Below are positions 8,485 through 16,453 of a stretch of DNA of 64,000 nt, piece after piece. Below the pieces are notes generated by a model. It saw nothing but the letters and a program-made list of their open reading frames with translations. It did not search any database and had not been told where the DNA came from. The position numbers and the translations under genes were made by a program. The DNA is taken from assembly GCA_022821805.1 (NCBI GenBank), contig JAJECX010000044.1:62001-126000 (forward strand). Reading direction: 5' to 3'. This DNA comes from Anaerolineae bacterium. GTDB taxonomy: Bacteria > Chloroflexota > Anaerolineae > Aggregatilineales > Phototrophicaceae. The stretch's first letter is position 1; each line of letters begins with the position of its first letter.

Positions 8485-8509
8485 GGGCGAGCCAAGGGTC
8501 GCCCCTACA
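8485..8509 (+). repeat. Palindromic repeat copy 3
   Basis: GGGCGAGCC-AA-GGGTCGCCC followed by CTACA. There is one mismatch in the stem relative to copy 1. It lies between the convergent OYE and aldo/keto reductase genes, the same kind of position as copies 1 and 2. Confidence 0.8.
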
Positions 8510-8555
8510 AGGCCAAGATTTGATTTTCGAAGGGCTGAGGTCCTAACACGCTGAG

Positions 8556-9593
8556 TTAGAGCCAGCCGTAGTCGGAGGCGCGAAAGTTGACCATGCGCCC
8601 GTGGTAGTAGGGAACGATCGCCAGTTCCGGTTCCGCCATGTCGTCCAAGCGGGCGTGGTCTGCATCGGTAAGGGTGATGTCGATAGCGCCGAGGTTGTCT
8701 TCTAGGTGCGCCATTGTGCGCGGGCCGATGATTGGGCTGGTGACGCCGGGTTTGCTCAAGACCCAAGCCAAGGCAATCTGGCTTGGACTGCAACCTTTCT
8801 CGTCCGCGAGCGCGGTTACCAGATCGAGGAGGTCGAATCCGCGATCGGTGAAGTGCTGATCGCGGCGGCGTTCGACGGCGGCGCCACGGCCGCCATCGCT
8901 GCCGAAGCGGCTGTTGCCGGGAATGGGTTCGCCGCGTTTGTATTTGCCGGTTAAGAAGCCGCGCGCGAGTGGCGACCAGGGGATGATCGCCAAGCCATAG
9001 CTTTGCGCCAGCGGAATAAGCTCGCGCTCGATGCTGCGGTCGAGCAAGTGGTATGGCGGCTGTTCGCAGACGAATCGGTTCAAGCCCAATTCTCTGGATA
9101 CCCAAAACGATTCCATCACGCGCCAAGAGGGGAAGGTGCTGGCGCCGATATAGCGCACTTTGCCGGCGCGGATAAGGTCATCCAGGGCGCGCAGGGTCTC
9201 GTCGATGGGGATTTCCGGATTGGCGCGATGGAGCTGGTAGAGGTCGATGTAATCAGTTTGCAGGCGCTTGAGCGAGGCGTCGCATTGTTGGATGATGTGT
9301 CGCCGATTGTTGCCGGCTGAGAGGATGTCGTCCTCGTCCATGCGACCGTGCACTTTGGTCGCCAGTACGATTCGGTCGCGTTTGCCATTGCGGCGGAGGC
9401 CTTTCCCGACCACGGTTTCGCTAGCGCCGCGGCCGTAGACGTTGGCGGTGTCGAAGAAATTGATCCCGGCATCAATCGCCCGGTCCATGATGTCGAAGCT
9501 GTCGGTTTCTGGTGTTACGCCGCCGAAGTTCATACAGCCGAGGCAGAGTTCGCTGACCATGACGCCGGTGCGGCCAAACGCGCGATAATCCAT
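8556..9593 (-). CDS. Aldo/keto reductase
   Basis: A 345-residue NADPH-dependent (beta/alpha)8 reductase of the YajO/AKR type. The catalytic tetrad is D48, Y53, K80 and H122, in FFDTANVYGRG, LATKVHG and DLYQLH. IIPWSPLARGFLTGKY is the usual family strand. The frame is open 12 codons further upstream, but ATG at 9593 has GGGAG 6 nt upstream and starts MDYRAFGRTG, the usual family beginning. It is monocistronic, facing the OYE gene across a palindromic repeat. A second copy of the repeat and a broken gene lie beyond its 5' end. The physiological substrate (an aldehyde or ketone) is unknown. Confidence 0.93.
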   Translation of the reverse strand: MDYRAFGRTGVMVSELCLGCMNFGGVTPETDSFDIMDRAIDAGINFFDTANVYGRGASETVVGKGLRRNGKRDRIVLATKVHGRMDEDDILSAGNNRRHIIQQCDASLKRLQTDYIDLYQLHRANPEIPIDETLRALDDLIRAGKVRYIGASTFPSWRVMESFWVSRELGLNRFVCEQPPYHLLDRSIERELIPLAQSYGLAIIPWSPLARGFLTGKYKRGEPIPGNSRFGSDGGRGAAVERRRDQHFTDRGFDLLDLVTALADEKGCSPSQIALAWVLSKPGVTSPIIGPRTMAHLEDNLGAIDITLTDADHARLDDMAEPELAIVPYYHGRMVNFRASDYGWL

Positions 9594-9674
9594 GAGGCGC
9601 TCCCGTTTGGGTTGGTTAATCGCCACCATTGTAGCGGGTCTGGCGTGAATCGGAATATGCGATATGGCATTTGC

Positions 9675-9696
9675 GGGCGAGCCAAGGCTCGCCCCT
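9675..9696 (+). repeat. Palindromic repeat copy 4, next to a broken gene
   Basis: The GGGCGAGCC-AA-GGCTCGCCC stem is identical to copy 1, followed by CT but without the ACAGATT tail. A C-rich stretch (9717-9740) then leads into the SRAP gene remnant. Confidence 0.82.
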
Positions 9697-9737
9697 GTTT
9701 ACGTTGTGAGCGGCAAACCCCATCCCCCGGCCCCTTC

Positions 9738-9986
9738 CCCACCGAGGCTAACGAAATAATCCGACCGATTCATCATCGGATGACGGTCATAATTGATCCC
9801 GAAGATTATGAGTTATGGCTGTCTCCGCGCGAATTGCTTCCGCCGGAGTGGGAGCCGTTAATGGCAGGACCAAGGCCGGAGCAACTGAAGTTCCACGAAG
9901 TTTCGACGCAGGTCAATCGCCCGGCGAACGACAACCCGACGCTCGTGCTGCCACGCGATTCGACGAGTCAGCCGAGCCTGCTCTGA
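9738..9986 (+). pseudogene. 3' remnant of a SRAP-domain (YedK/HMCES) abasic-site protein gene
   Basis: About 82 codons match the C-terminal third of SRAP proteins, which form a covalent DNA-protein crosslink at abasic sites in single-stranded DNA. The order TEAN, IHHRM (active-site His), WLSP, HEVSTQVN, RPANDNPTL is the family order. The N-terminal two thirds, including the catalytic Cys2 and the conserved Asn and Glu, are absent: the sequence upstream is the repeat copy at 9675 and C-rich DNA. An internal ATG at 9780 could express a 68-residue fragment, but it would lack catalysis. The remnant is convergent with the xseA-like gene, 4 nt away. I call it a decayed gene whose loss boundary coincides with the repeat. 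Confidence 0.78.
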
Positions 9987-9990
9987 CTCT

Positions 9991-11046
9991 TCACGGCAAC
10001 TCTGTGTACATTGTGAAAATTAGGAAAGCTACCGCGGCGATAGCCAGAATCAGCAGAAAGATCACCAAAACATTCGAATTCCGTGATGGCTCATTAGCCG
10101 GCTGTTCCTGTTCGCGCGATATTGGCTTGTTTGCGCGAGATGGCAACCTGCTGCTTGCATACCTGTGACGCGGGGTGCTTTTGGCGACTTGGAGCGCCGA
10201 ATGGGGAGGAGCGGTCGCCGGCTTTGAAGTCTGCAAGCGCAGACATAAATCAGCTATGAAATGCGCAGCTGCAGTCGGGGTTGAAGCAGCGTAATCGGCC
10301 ACGTCATCAATTAGCGTACTGTCTCGGTGGTGACCTATGCCAGTAAGCGTATACGTGTCGCATTGAATGACGGCTCTGGCAATCTCAAAAGCGTCGAAGG
10401 TCGCGAGATTCTCCGACCGGCCGCCTCCTCGTAAAATCGCTATTGCGTCGATTTCTGGATTCTTGTCCAATGATACGATTGCGTCAATGATCAACTGTAC
10501 GGCGCGATCGCCTTCCAGCATGACATACGTCCACACGACTGGCGCTAAGACCCCGCGCTCTCCGGCGCTTTGGTACGCGCTTTCAAAGTCGCCGATCGCG
10601 CGGCTGCTCCGACTCGTGATTATGCCAATTCGCCGTATCTTGGCTGGTGGCGGCTTCTTTGTCGGGGGATACAGTCCTTGGGCGCGCAATCGCTCAATCG
10701 CGGATGCTGTTCCCGCGGATTCGTCGGAAATGCGCAATTCCATCACATTGATTTGCGTTTCCGCGCGTGATTCGTAGTAGTGGACATCTCCGTAGACTTC
10801 GATATCAAGGTGGTTGTGAAGGTCGATCGGGAGTTGACTCGCCCGTTCTTCCCGCATCATACATCTGATGCGCGACCTGTCATCGACAATATCAAAATAG
10901 ACATGTCCTAAGTCGGACTTGTACAGCCTGTCTATTCGACCGCCGACCCAGAAAAATTGCTCCAGCGTCTCGGCTTCAATGATGCTGCGTATCATGCGAT
11001 TAACTTGGGCTATGCTGCGGCGGTTGTCGCTAACGGATTTTTTCAT
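9991..11046 (-). CDS. xseA: Exodeoxyribonuclease VII large subunit-like protein with C-terminal membrane helix
   Basis: A 351-residue protein. Residues ~12-110 form the OB-type nucleic-acid domain (FFWVGGRIDRLYKSDLGHVYF) and ~125-270 the catalytic domain. The active-site motif reads RGGGRSENL (206-214; usual RGGGSxEDL), and GIGHHRDSTLIDDVAD replaces the common GHExD. TPTAAAHF is conserved. XseA normally continues for over 100 residues of coiled coil that carries the small XseB subunits. Here that part is missing and is replaced by a ~50-residue polar linker and a hydrophobic segment (326-347, VLVIFLLILAIAAVAF). No xseB is nearby. It lies 15 nt downstream of ftsK in the same direction. Nuclease activity is plausible but not assured. 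Confidence 0.8.
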   Translation of the reverse strand: MKKSVSDNRRSIAQVNRMIRSIIEAETLEQFFWVGGRIDRLYKSDLGHVYFDIVDDRSRIRCMMREERASQLPIDLHNHLDIEVYGDVHYYESRAETQINVMELRISDESAGTASAIERLRAQGLYPPTKKPPPAKIRRIGIITSRSSRAIGDFESAYQSAGERGVLAPVVWTYVMLEGDRAVQLIIDAIVSLDKNPEIDAIAILRGGGRSENLATFDAFEIARAVIQCDTYTLTGIGHHRDSTLIDDVADYAASTPTAAAHFIADLCLRLQTSKPATAPPHSALQVAKSTPRHRYASSRLPSRANKPISREQEQPANEPSRNSNVLVIFLLILAIAAVAFLIFTMYTELP

Positions 11047-11061
11047 CAGGCAGGCATCAAG

Positions 11062-13590
11062 CTAAGACTTCAAATGAGATTTTTTAAAACGTTCAAAGGC
11101 AAATTTGACCGGGTCGCCCCCCTGCGGAATCAGGAGTTTCCGGCTGCGCCCGCCCCCGGGTTCTTCGCCCACTACGCCCAGCTCTTCCAGCAAGTCCATG
11201 ATGCGAGCAGCCCGCGGATAGCCCAATCCCAGCCGCCGCTGTATCAAGGATGCCGATAGCTCTCCGCTTTGCACGGTTAGCTTGAGCACATCTTCAAGCA
11301 TGGGATCGGTGTTGGCGATGAATTGGCGGCGCATAAGATCGAGTTCCCATGGCCCGGCCCCGCTCGCAAGCGCCGAGTTGTCCCCGTTCAGCGCCGCGCG
11401 CTTCGCCTGCCAATGTTCAACGACAGCGCGAGTATCCTCTTCGGATACGAAGCACCCCTGGATTCGCTGGGGATCGGCCGCATCGGCGGACAGGAAGAGC
11501 ATATCGCCGCCGCCTAGCAAGTGTTCGGCGCCCGTTCGGTCGATGATGACCCGTGAATCCGAGCCGGAAGCGACGGAAAAGGCGATCCGCGACGGGAAGT
11601 TCGCTTTGATAAGGCCAGTAATGACATCGACGCTGGGCCGCTGCGTGGCAACCACCATGTGCATGCCAACAGCGCGCGCCATCTGCGCCAAGCGCGTCAG
11701 AGACCGCTCGGTTTCGTCGGGATTGCGAAGCATCAGGTCGCCAATTTCGTCTATCAGGATCACCATGTGCGGAAGCGTCTGCGCGGCATTTCCCTTCGCC
11801 GGCTGCGCCTCGTTGTACATGGTGATGTCTCGGGCGCCACTGCCTTCAAGCAGTTTATAGCGGCGGTCCATTTCACGCGCGCACCAGCGCAATACACCGA
11901 TTATGCGCTCTGGCTCAATCTCCACGGGTCCCAGCAGATGAGGGATTCCATCGAAGCGCGAAAGTTCCACCATCTTGGGATCCAGCATCACCAGCTGCAA
12001 TTCGATCGGCGAACATTGCATGAGCAGCGATGTGGCAATCGCGCCCATGCACACCGATTTTCCAGAGCCGGTGGCGCCTGCGATCAACAGATGCGGCATT
12101 TGCGCCAGGTCGATCGTAACCGGCTCGCCGGTGACACTCCGGCCCAGCGGGATAAGCAATGGCGCTCGCCTTCGCGCTTTTTCCCTTTTGTACGCGTCGC
12201 TCTCCAACACATTGCGCAGCGCCACAATGCCAGGTTCTTTGTTCGGTACCTCAATACCCATGTAATTGGTTCCTGGTACCGGTGTCTCCATCCTCAGGCG
12301 CTTGGCGGCGAGGGCTAGCGAAAGATCGCGCGCATAAGAAGCGATGCGACTCATGCGTATGCGCTCGCTGCCATCTTCCTTGTGCGGCTGCAAGGCGTAG
12401 CGCGTCACGGTGGGGCCCACCTGTACATCAATCACGGTTGTTTCAAGATCGAATTCGAGCAGGGTATTCTGGATCAACATCGCGTTGTGGTTGATCTCGT
12501 CTTGGTCAGGCAGGACTAGGTTGGATGCGGTCAACGTGTTCATCCTCGGCAACGAATCCCGCCAATCATGTTGGTCTTTCGCCAGCGTGGACTTGGGCGC
12601 AACCGCCAGCTCCGGACGCGCCTGAGGCGCAGGCGATTTCACATTGCGCATCTCGATTCTGTCGCCCTCGCGATTGGCGGCGGCAGATGGCGGTGATTCG
12701 CTGTCGGAGCCGGAGTCGCCGCGGTTAATTTGATTGGTCTGCTCAGATCGGCTCGGACGAATGCGTTCGACAACGCGCTTGTTAAACTTGGCCGCGTCGT
12801 GAATCGGGTCGGGTCCGTCGGGTATGCTCGCGGGATTCGGTCGGATACGCATTATATTCGCCCGGTAGGTGGGGGAGACGGCTAAACGTTGGTAAATCGT
12901 TCGCGACTCGCTATCTTCCGGATTATCCAAGCGAGATTTTGCCGAGCTTTCGCTAAAAAGCTGCAGCTTGCCGCCAAATCGCGCCAGGAGCGTTGACAAG
13001 TGTCGGCGCCGTAAACCCACAGCAGCTACTGCGCAAATGCCGATCAGGATGGAAAAGAATGCCAATGCGGCGGGCCGGCCCAGTACCCAATACAAAGGAT
13101 AGCTCAAGCCCCATCCGATGAGACCGCCGCCCTGTCCAGCACGCGCCAAAGCGCGCAATTCAGTGTCGCTGTTGCCAAGATGGAGGATTGCCAGCACGGA
13201 AAGAAAAATGATCTCCAGCGCGAGCATACGCGCGGATCTGAGCCGTAAGCGAAAGCCAACCTTGGGCAGCCACAGCACTACGCCAAAGGCGGACAGTGCG
13301 CCGGCTACAAAGATGGCGCCATCCCCGAAGAGAGCCGTCAGCATGTTGGCCCAGGTCACCGCTACCAGGGCGTCGGACGCGATATACAACGAGATAAAAG
13401 ATAAAATACCGAAAATGATCAATGCGAAGCCGACAACCTCGTTTATCCAGGGTGGCATGCTCTCCTTGAGGTCTTCCCAAAAGTCAAATTCGCTGGGCGA
13501 ATCCTCCAATGGTCGAACGATATCCTGCGGGGCTCGTGTCGAGGGCTCGGTCTGGATTTCGGTTGAGTTCTGCGCCGCGTGCTCGAGCAT
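11062..13590 (-). CDS. ftsK: DNA translocase FtsK/SpoIIIE
   Basis: An ATP-driven DNA pump that clears chromosome ends from the division septum. From the chosen ATG it is 842 residues. Four hydrophobic segments lie between ~52 and 190, followed by an acidic/polar linker (~210-350). The motor domain has Walker A GATGSGKS (505-512) and Walker B ILIDEIGD (611-618). A winged-helix gamma domain (about 775-835, LGLGYPRAARIMDLLEELGVVG) recognises orienting DNA repeats in this family. The frame is open to a TTG at 13737, but the added 49 residues are not family-like. ATG 13590 has GGAA 6 nt upstream; a GTG three codons earlier is also possible. It is followed by the xseA-like gene. Confidence 0.93.
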   Translation of the reverse strand: MLEHAAQNSTEIQTEPSTRAPQDIVRPLEDSPSEFDFWEDLKESMPPWINEVVGFALIIFGILSFISLYIASDALVAVTWANMLTALFGDGAIFVAGALSAFGVVLWLPKVGFRLRLRSARMLALEIIFLSVLAILHLGNSDTELRALARAGQGGGLIGWGLSYPLYWVLGRPAALAFFSILIGICAVAAVGLRRRHLSTLLARFGGKLQLFSESSAKSRLDNPEDSESRTIYQRLAVSPTYRANIMRIRPNPASIPDGPDPIHDAAKFNKRVVERIRPSRSEQTNQINRGDSGSDSESPPSAAANREGDRIEMRNVKSPAPQARPELAVAPKSTLAKDQHDWRDSLPRMNTLTASNLVLPDQDEINHNAMLIQNTLLEFDLETTVIDVQVGPTVTRYALQPHKEDGSERIRMSRIASYARDLSLALAAKRLRMETPVPGTNYMGIEVPNKEPGIVALRNVLESDAYKREKARRRAPLLIPLGRSVTGEPVTIDLAQMPHLLIAGATGSGKSVCMGAIATSLLMQCSPIELQLVMLDPKMVELSRFDGIPHLLGPVEIEPERIIGVLRWCAREMDRRYKLLEGSGARDITMYNEAQPAKGNAAQTLPHMVILIDEIGDLMLRNPDETERSLTRLAQMARAVGMHMVVATQRPSVDVITGLIKANFPSRIAFSVASGSDSRVIIDRTGAEHLLGGGDMLFLSADAADPQRIQGCFVSEEDTRAVVEHWQAKRAALNGDNSALASGAGPWELDLMRRQFIANTDPMLEDVLKLTVQSGELSASLIQRRLGLGYPRAARIMDLLEELGVVGEEPGGGRSRKLLIPQGGDPVKFAFERFKKSHLKS

Positions 13591-13629
13591 CTGCTGTTCC
13601 ACTGCTGCTACCGCCAATTTGCTACATCC

Positions 13630-13646
13630 ATACTGACTACCAGTAT
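13630..13646. promoter_or_regulatory. Inverted repeat upstream of ftsK (possible operator)
   Basis: ATACTG-ACTAC-CAGTAT is a perfect 6-bp inverted repeat about 40 nt upstream of the chosen ftsK start. If the longer TTG-initiated form of FtsK is real, this would be coding sequence. Suggestive only. Confidence 0.3.
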
Positions 13647-13740
13647 AGTCAAATACGGTCAAGCCAATGCGGGATTTACAATGCAAAAAGTCGGCCGGCG
13701 CGCGGACGCGGTAAATTTCGCGCCAGCGTTTTTCCAAGAG

Positions 13741-15681
13741 CTATCGAACTACTTTGGCGCGCTGGTCACGAAGCGCTTTTTCCTGATTCAAAATCAAATC
13801 AGTGACCGCGAGAATGGCGATCCGCTGCTTGCGATAGAGGTCTGCTTCGCTCATGCTCATGCGCCGCGCAACTTCGCGGACCTTGCGGTTTTCTAAAAAC
13901 CTCAGCTGCAGAATGTTATACAAGGTCCACTCTGGGCTCATCATCTTGCGTTCGCCAGCCGGCTTTAGGGAATCGATCGCCTCTTCAAGCAGGTTGCGCA
14001 GCGCCTTGACTGGCGACTCGTCTCCGTTCTGCATTTTGCTTTGAACGCAGCGAAGCATAATCATGTTGCTTTGCGTAATGCCCGATCCGCCCCAGTAGTG
14101 TCGTAAGGCGGCGCGCACCTGCTCAAACAGCTCATTTCGATCGGGCAATGCGTCGACCGGAGGCGGAAGCGCGTCGGATTGCCGGTACTCGACCTGCACC
14201 GCGCGCGAGCGCGTCATCTGAAACTGCGGAAGCAGTCCCTCGAGCAGATTGTACATTTCCGCTTGCAGGCGCATGTCATCAAGGCTTGTCTCCAGACGAT
14301 TGACATAAGCCTGCAGATAGCCGCCGGGCGCCTTCAATTCGTCGCCTAGCTGCGCCTCGGTGTTCAGCAAGCCCAGCGCGCCGATCGTCAAGGCATCCGT
14401 TCCATTGCCGCGCGTTCGGCTGCTATAGAGCGGAACCAAGGCGAAGCTATCCCATTCCAAATGGCTGGCGCCAGGCTGTTCCAAGCGCAACTGCGCGATT
14501 CGCTGTATCCAGTCATTTTCTTTCAAGAGCTTGTCTTCGTCAGAGTTGAGCGCTCCTACCGCGCTGACAAGCTCGGCTTGGGCGTCATCGAGGCTGAACA
14601 CAAATGCCTTGTCGATGCGCAGATAATCACAGATGGCTTCTGTTGTCGCCATGATGAGTTGAGATAGGTCGGTCTGTGTCAGCACGCGGTCGTTCAGCGT
14701 TTGCAACTGCGTGATCTGCTGCTCATCTTCATCGCGGTAGATGAAAAACTTCTCGAAGTAGGGTAGAGCCAGCGATACAAACCATTGCCACAGCAGCACG
14801 GCCGCGACTACAGCAGGCGGGGTAAACGCATCGCCCGGCAAGCTCAGAATGCGCGAAGCCTGCGTCGTAAAATTGACAACAGCCAGCGCGATCAGCCCGG
14901 TAGCGGGACCCCGCAACAGAAAGTCAAGCAACTGCCTCTTGACCAGGCGATCCGGTTTGTCCGAGCCAAAAAAGTAGAGCGGGTACGAAAGGAAGAAGAG
15001 CATCAGAATGATTATTACGTTGGCTGTGTTGATCACCAGGAGCCCAAACAAGGAGAACTCGTCGCCCGGCATAAGCAAGACTGAATAGGGAAATATGCCG
15101 ATCGCTGGGGTCAAGAATGCGATCTGCAGGTAAGCCATGCGCCGGGCGCTCGACTGTGTGAGACAGCGTTTCCGCGCGCGCTGCACGTTGAAAAACGCGA
15201 AACCGTTGGCGAGAAGGAAGTACAGCAAGTATACGAGAAAGGCCGCGCCAGCCTGAATGCTCACCGACTCCTGCGCGGCGACAACAGCGATTAGCGAGTC
15301 GCTAAAGGCGGCGGTCAGCAGAAAAACCGCGCCAACCAAATAGAGGATGCGTATCCCGCGTTTTCGACGACCGCGAGACGGCAAACCGGTCGTCGCAAGC
15401 AGCGCATCGGAGAGGTGAACCATGGCGGCTGGAATAAAGGCGATGCCGATCCATTGCAGCCTCGAGGCGATCTCGTGAGCCGAGTTGTCGGGCTCAAGCG
15501 AGATAAAGGCGTCGGCCACATAGGCGACTGCTACGCAGGCGAGCACGATAGCCGATGACTTCGCTACGCGGTTGTTCAAATTGCGCGTCAGGTTAAATAG
15601 CAGCAGCGATACCGCGATGATGGCATTGCCCGCGGTCAAAGTCTCGTTGACGGTGAGGAGCAAGGTCGTGAGCAGGCTCAA
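13741..15681 (-). CDS. Polytopic membrane protein with GAF-like domain and C-terminal HTH; putative membrane-bound regulator
   Basis: A 646-residue protein. Residues ~15-310 hold about nine hydrophobic segments, resembling the 7TM-type sensor input region of histidine kinases. A linker (YRDEDEQQITQLQTLNDRVL) leads to a GAF-like domain (~330-460, LSQLIMATTEAICDYLRIDKAFVF). The last ~75 residues contain a helix-turn-helix-like stretch, REVARRMSMSEADLYRKQRI. No H-box, kinase ATPase or receiver domain is present, so it is not a normal two-component kinase. By inference it is a one-component membrane regulator or a signalling adaptor. Translation starts at TTG 15681 with AAAGGG upstream; no earlier usable ATG is seen. 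It lies directly upstream of ftsK and may be cotranscribed. The family is not recognised beyond these domains. Confidence 0.7.
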   Translation of the reverse strand: MSLLTTLLLTVNETLTAGNAIIAVSLLLFNLTRNLNNRVAKSSAIVLACVAVAYVADAFISLEPDNSAHEIASRLQWIGIAFIPAAMVHLSDALLATTGLPSRGRRKRGIRILYLVGAVFLLTAAFSDSLIAVVAAQESVSIQAGAAFLVYLLYFLLANGFAFFNVQRARKRCLTQSSARRMAYLQIAFLTPAIGIFPYSVLLMPGDEFSLFGLLVINTANVIIILMLFFLSYPLYFFGSDKPDRLVKRQLLDFLLRGPATGLIALAVVNFTTQASRILSLPGDAFTPPAVVAAVLLWQWFVSLALPYFEKFFIYRDEDEQQITQLQTLNDRVLTQTDLSQLIMATTEAICDYLRIDKAFVFSLDDAQAELVSAVGALNSDEDKLLKENDWIQRIAQLRLEQPGASHLEWDSFALVPLYSSRTRGNGTDALTIGALGLLNTEAQLGDELKAPGGYLQAYVNRLETSLDDMRLQAEMYNLLEGLLPQFQMTRSRAVQVEYRQSDALPPPVDALPDRNELFEQVRAALRHYWGGSGITQSNMIMLRCVQSKMQNGDESPVKALRNLLEEAIDSLKPAGERKMMSPEWTLYNILQLRFLENRKVREVARRMSMSEADLYRKQRIAILAVTDLILNQEKALRDQRAKVVR

Positions 15682-15745
15682 CGCTAGCCCTTTTGTGTTT
15701 CGGCTTTCGCAACTATTTTAGCAAAAGTCCGCTAGCGCGATGAGC

Positions 15746-16309
15746 CTAGATGGACAGGCTGAAGAAGATGGCGATCTCGCGATTGGCGAAATGGTGGTCG
15801 TTGAATCCGCAGAAGCTGAAACCCAATGTTTTGGCAAACAAGATGCAAGGATAGTTGGTGGTGGGAATCTCAAAAAGAATCTGTCTCAGATCGTATTCGC
15901 TAGCCCATACGCGCGCCACATGAACCAGGCGCGAACCTAGACTGCGGCGTCGATAGGGCTTGTCAATCACAATGTCCTGAAGGTACGCGACCTGACTCGT
16001 CTCATCAACGCGCATCGACACAAAGCCAAGAATGTGGTTCGCGCTTTTGTCCTGAACGACTACGAAGCAGTATTTGCGCCGAAGCATCAACTCCAACTGC
16101 TGCGGATCGGTGAAATGACGAGAATCGAGTTGGCGTGGAAGTCGCTGCTTGCGGCAGTTGACCTGGACTTCGTCGCCAACTTCCTGCACGGTCATTTGCC
16201 ACACATGCTCACTTTGAAAGTCGCTATCCAAGGCGAGGCAATAGGGGATGTCCGTATCGACGCCATCGCGAAATATCAGTTGAGAAGGGTCGAATCCCAC
16301 GCGTTGCAT
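15746..16309 (-). CDS. GNAT-family N-acetyltransferase
   Basis: A 187-residue acyl-CoA-dependent acetyltransferase. The acetyl-CoA pyrophosphate-binding motif A is in YLQDIVIDKPYRRRSLGSRL (~108-127), with the R-x-x-G-x-x segment RRSLGS. The following VWASEYDLRQILFEIP strand-helix and CILFAKTLGFSFCG (motif B, Asn/Tyr region) also fit. It lies between the sigma factor gene and the membrane GAF/HTH gene on the same strand. The substrate is not predictable; GNATs of this size acetylate amines on proteins, antibiotics or small metabolites. Confidence 0.85.
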   Translation of the reverse strand: MQRVGFDPSQLIFRDGVDTDIPYCLALDSDFQSEHVWQMTVQEVGDEVQVNCRKQRLPRQLDSRHFTDPQQLELMLRRKYCFVVVQDKSANHILGFVSMRVDETSQVAYLQDIVIDKPYRRRSLGSRLVHVARVWASEYDLRQILFEIPTTNYPCILFAKTLGFSFCGFNDHHFANREIAIFFSLSI

Positions 16310-16372
16310 CGCGGAAGAACTCCAAGTCTTGCTGCGACTAACAGGCGAACTTCGCCACGGTCAAAGCAGATT

Positions 16373-16405
16373 ATGACCCCAATCGCGAGAATAGCGAGGG
16401 GTCAT
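16373..16405. other. Stem-loop downstream of the sigma factor gene
   Basis: ATGACCCC (16373-16380) pairs perfectly with GGGGTCAT (16398-16405). An inner TCGC/GCGA stem encloses a 7-nt loop. It lies between rpoD and the GNAT gene. On the minus strand it is followed by AATCTG, not a T-run, so it is a weak terminator candidate or an mRNA processing/stability element. Confidence 0.5.
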
Positions 16406-16453
16406 TTTAGGGGATCTTTTGTCCAGGTTCATCAAATGGCCGAGCGCGGGATT

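Noticed and set aside
9815..10168. Hypothetical gene overlapping the SRAP remnant and the end of the xseA-like gene
   Set aside because: It is in a different frame from the SRAP match and antisense to the xseA-like 3' end, with no recognisable domain.
13591..13737. 49-residue N-terminal extension of FtsK from a TTG start
   Set aside because: The added residues are polar, non-conserved in style and cover an inverted repeat upstream of a better start. Not excluded, but disfavoured.
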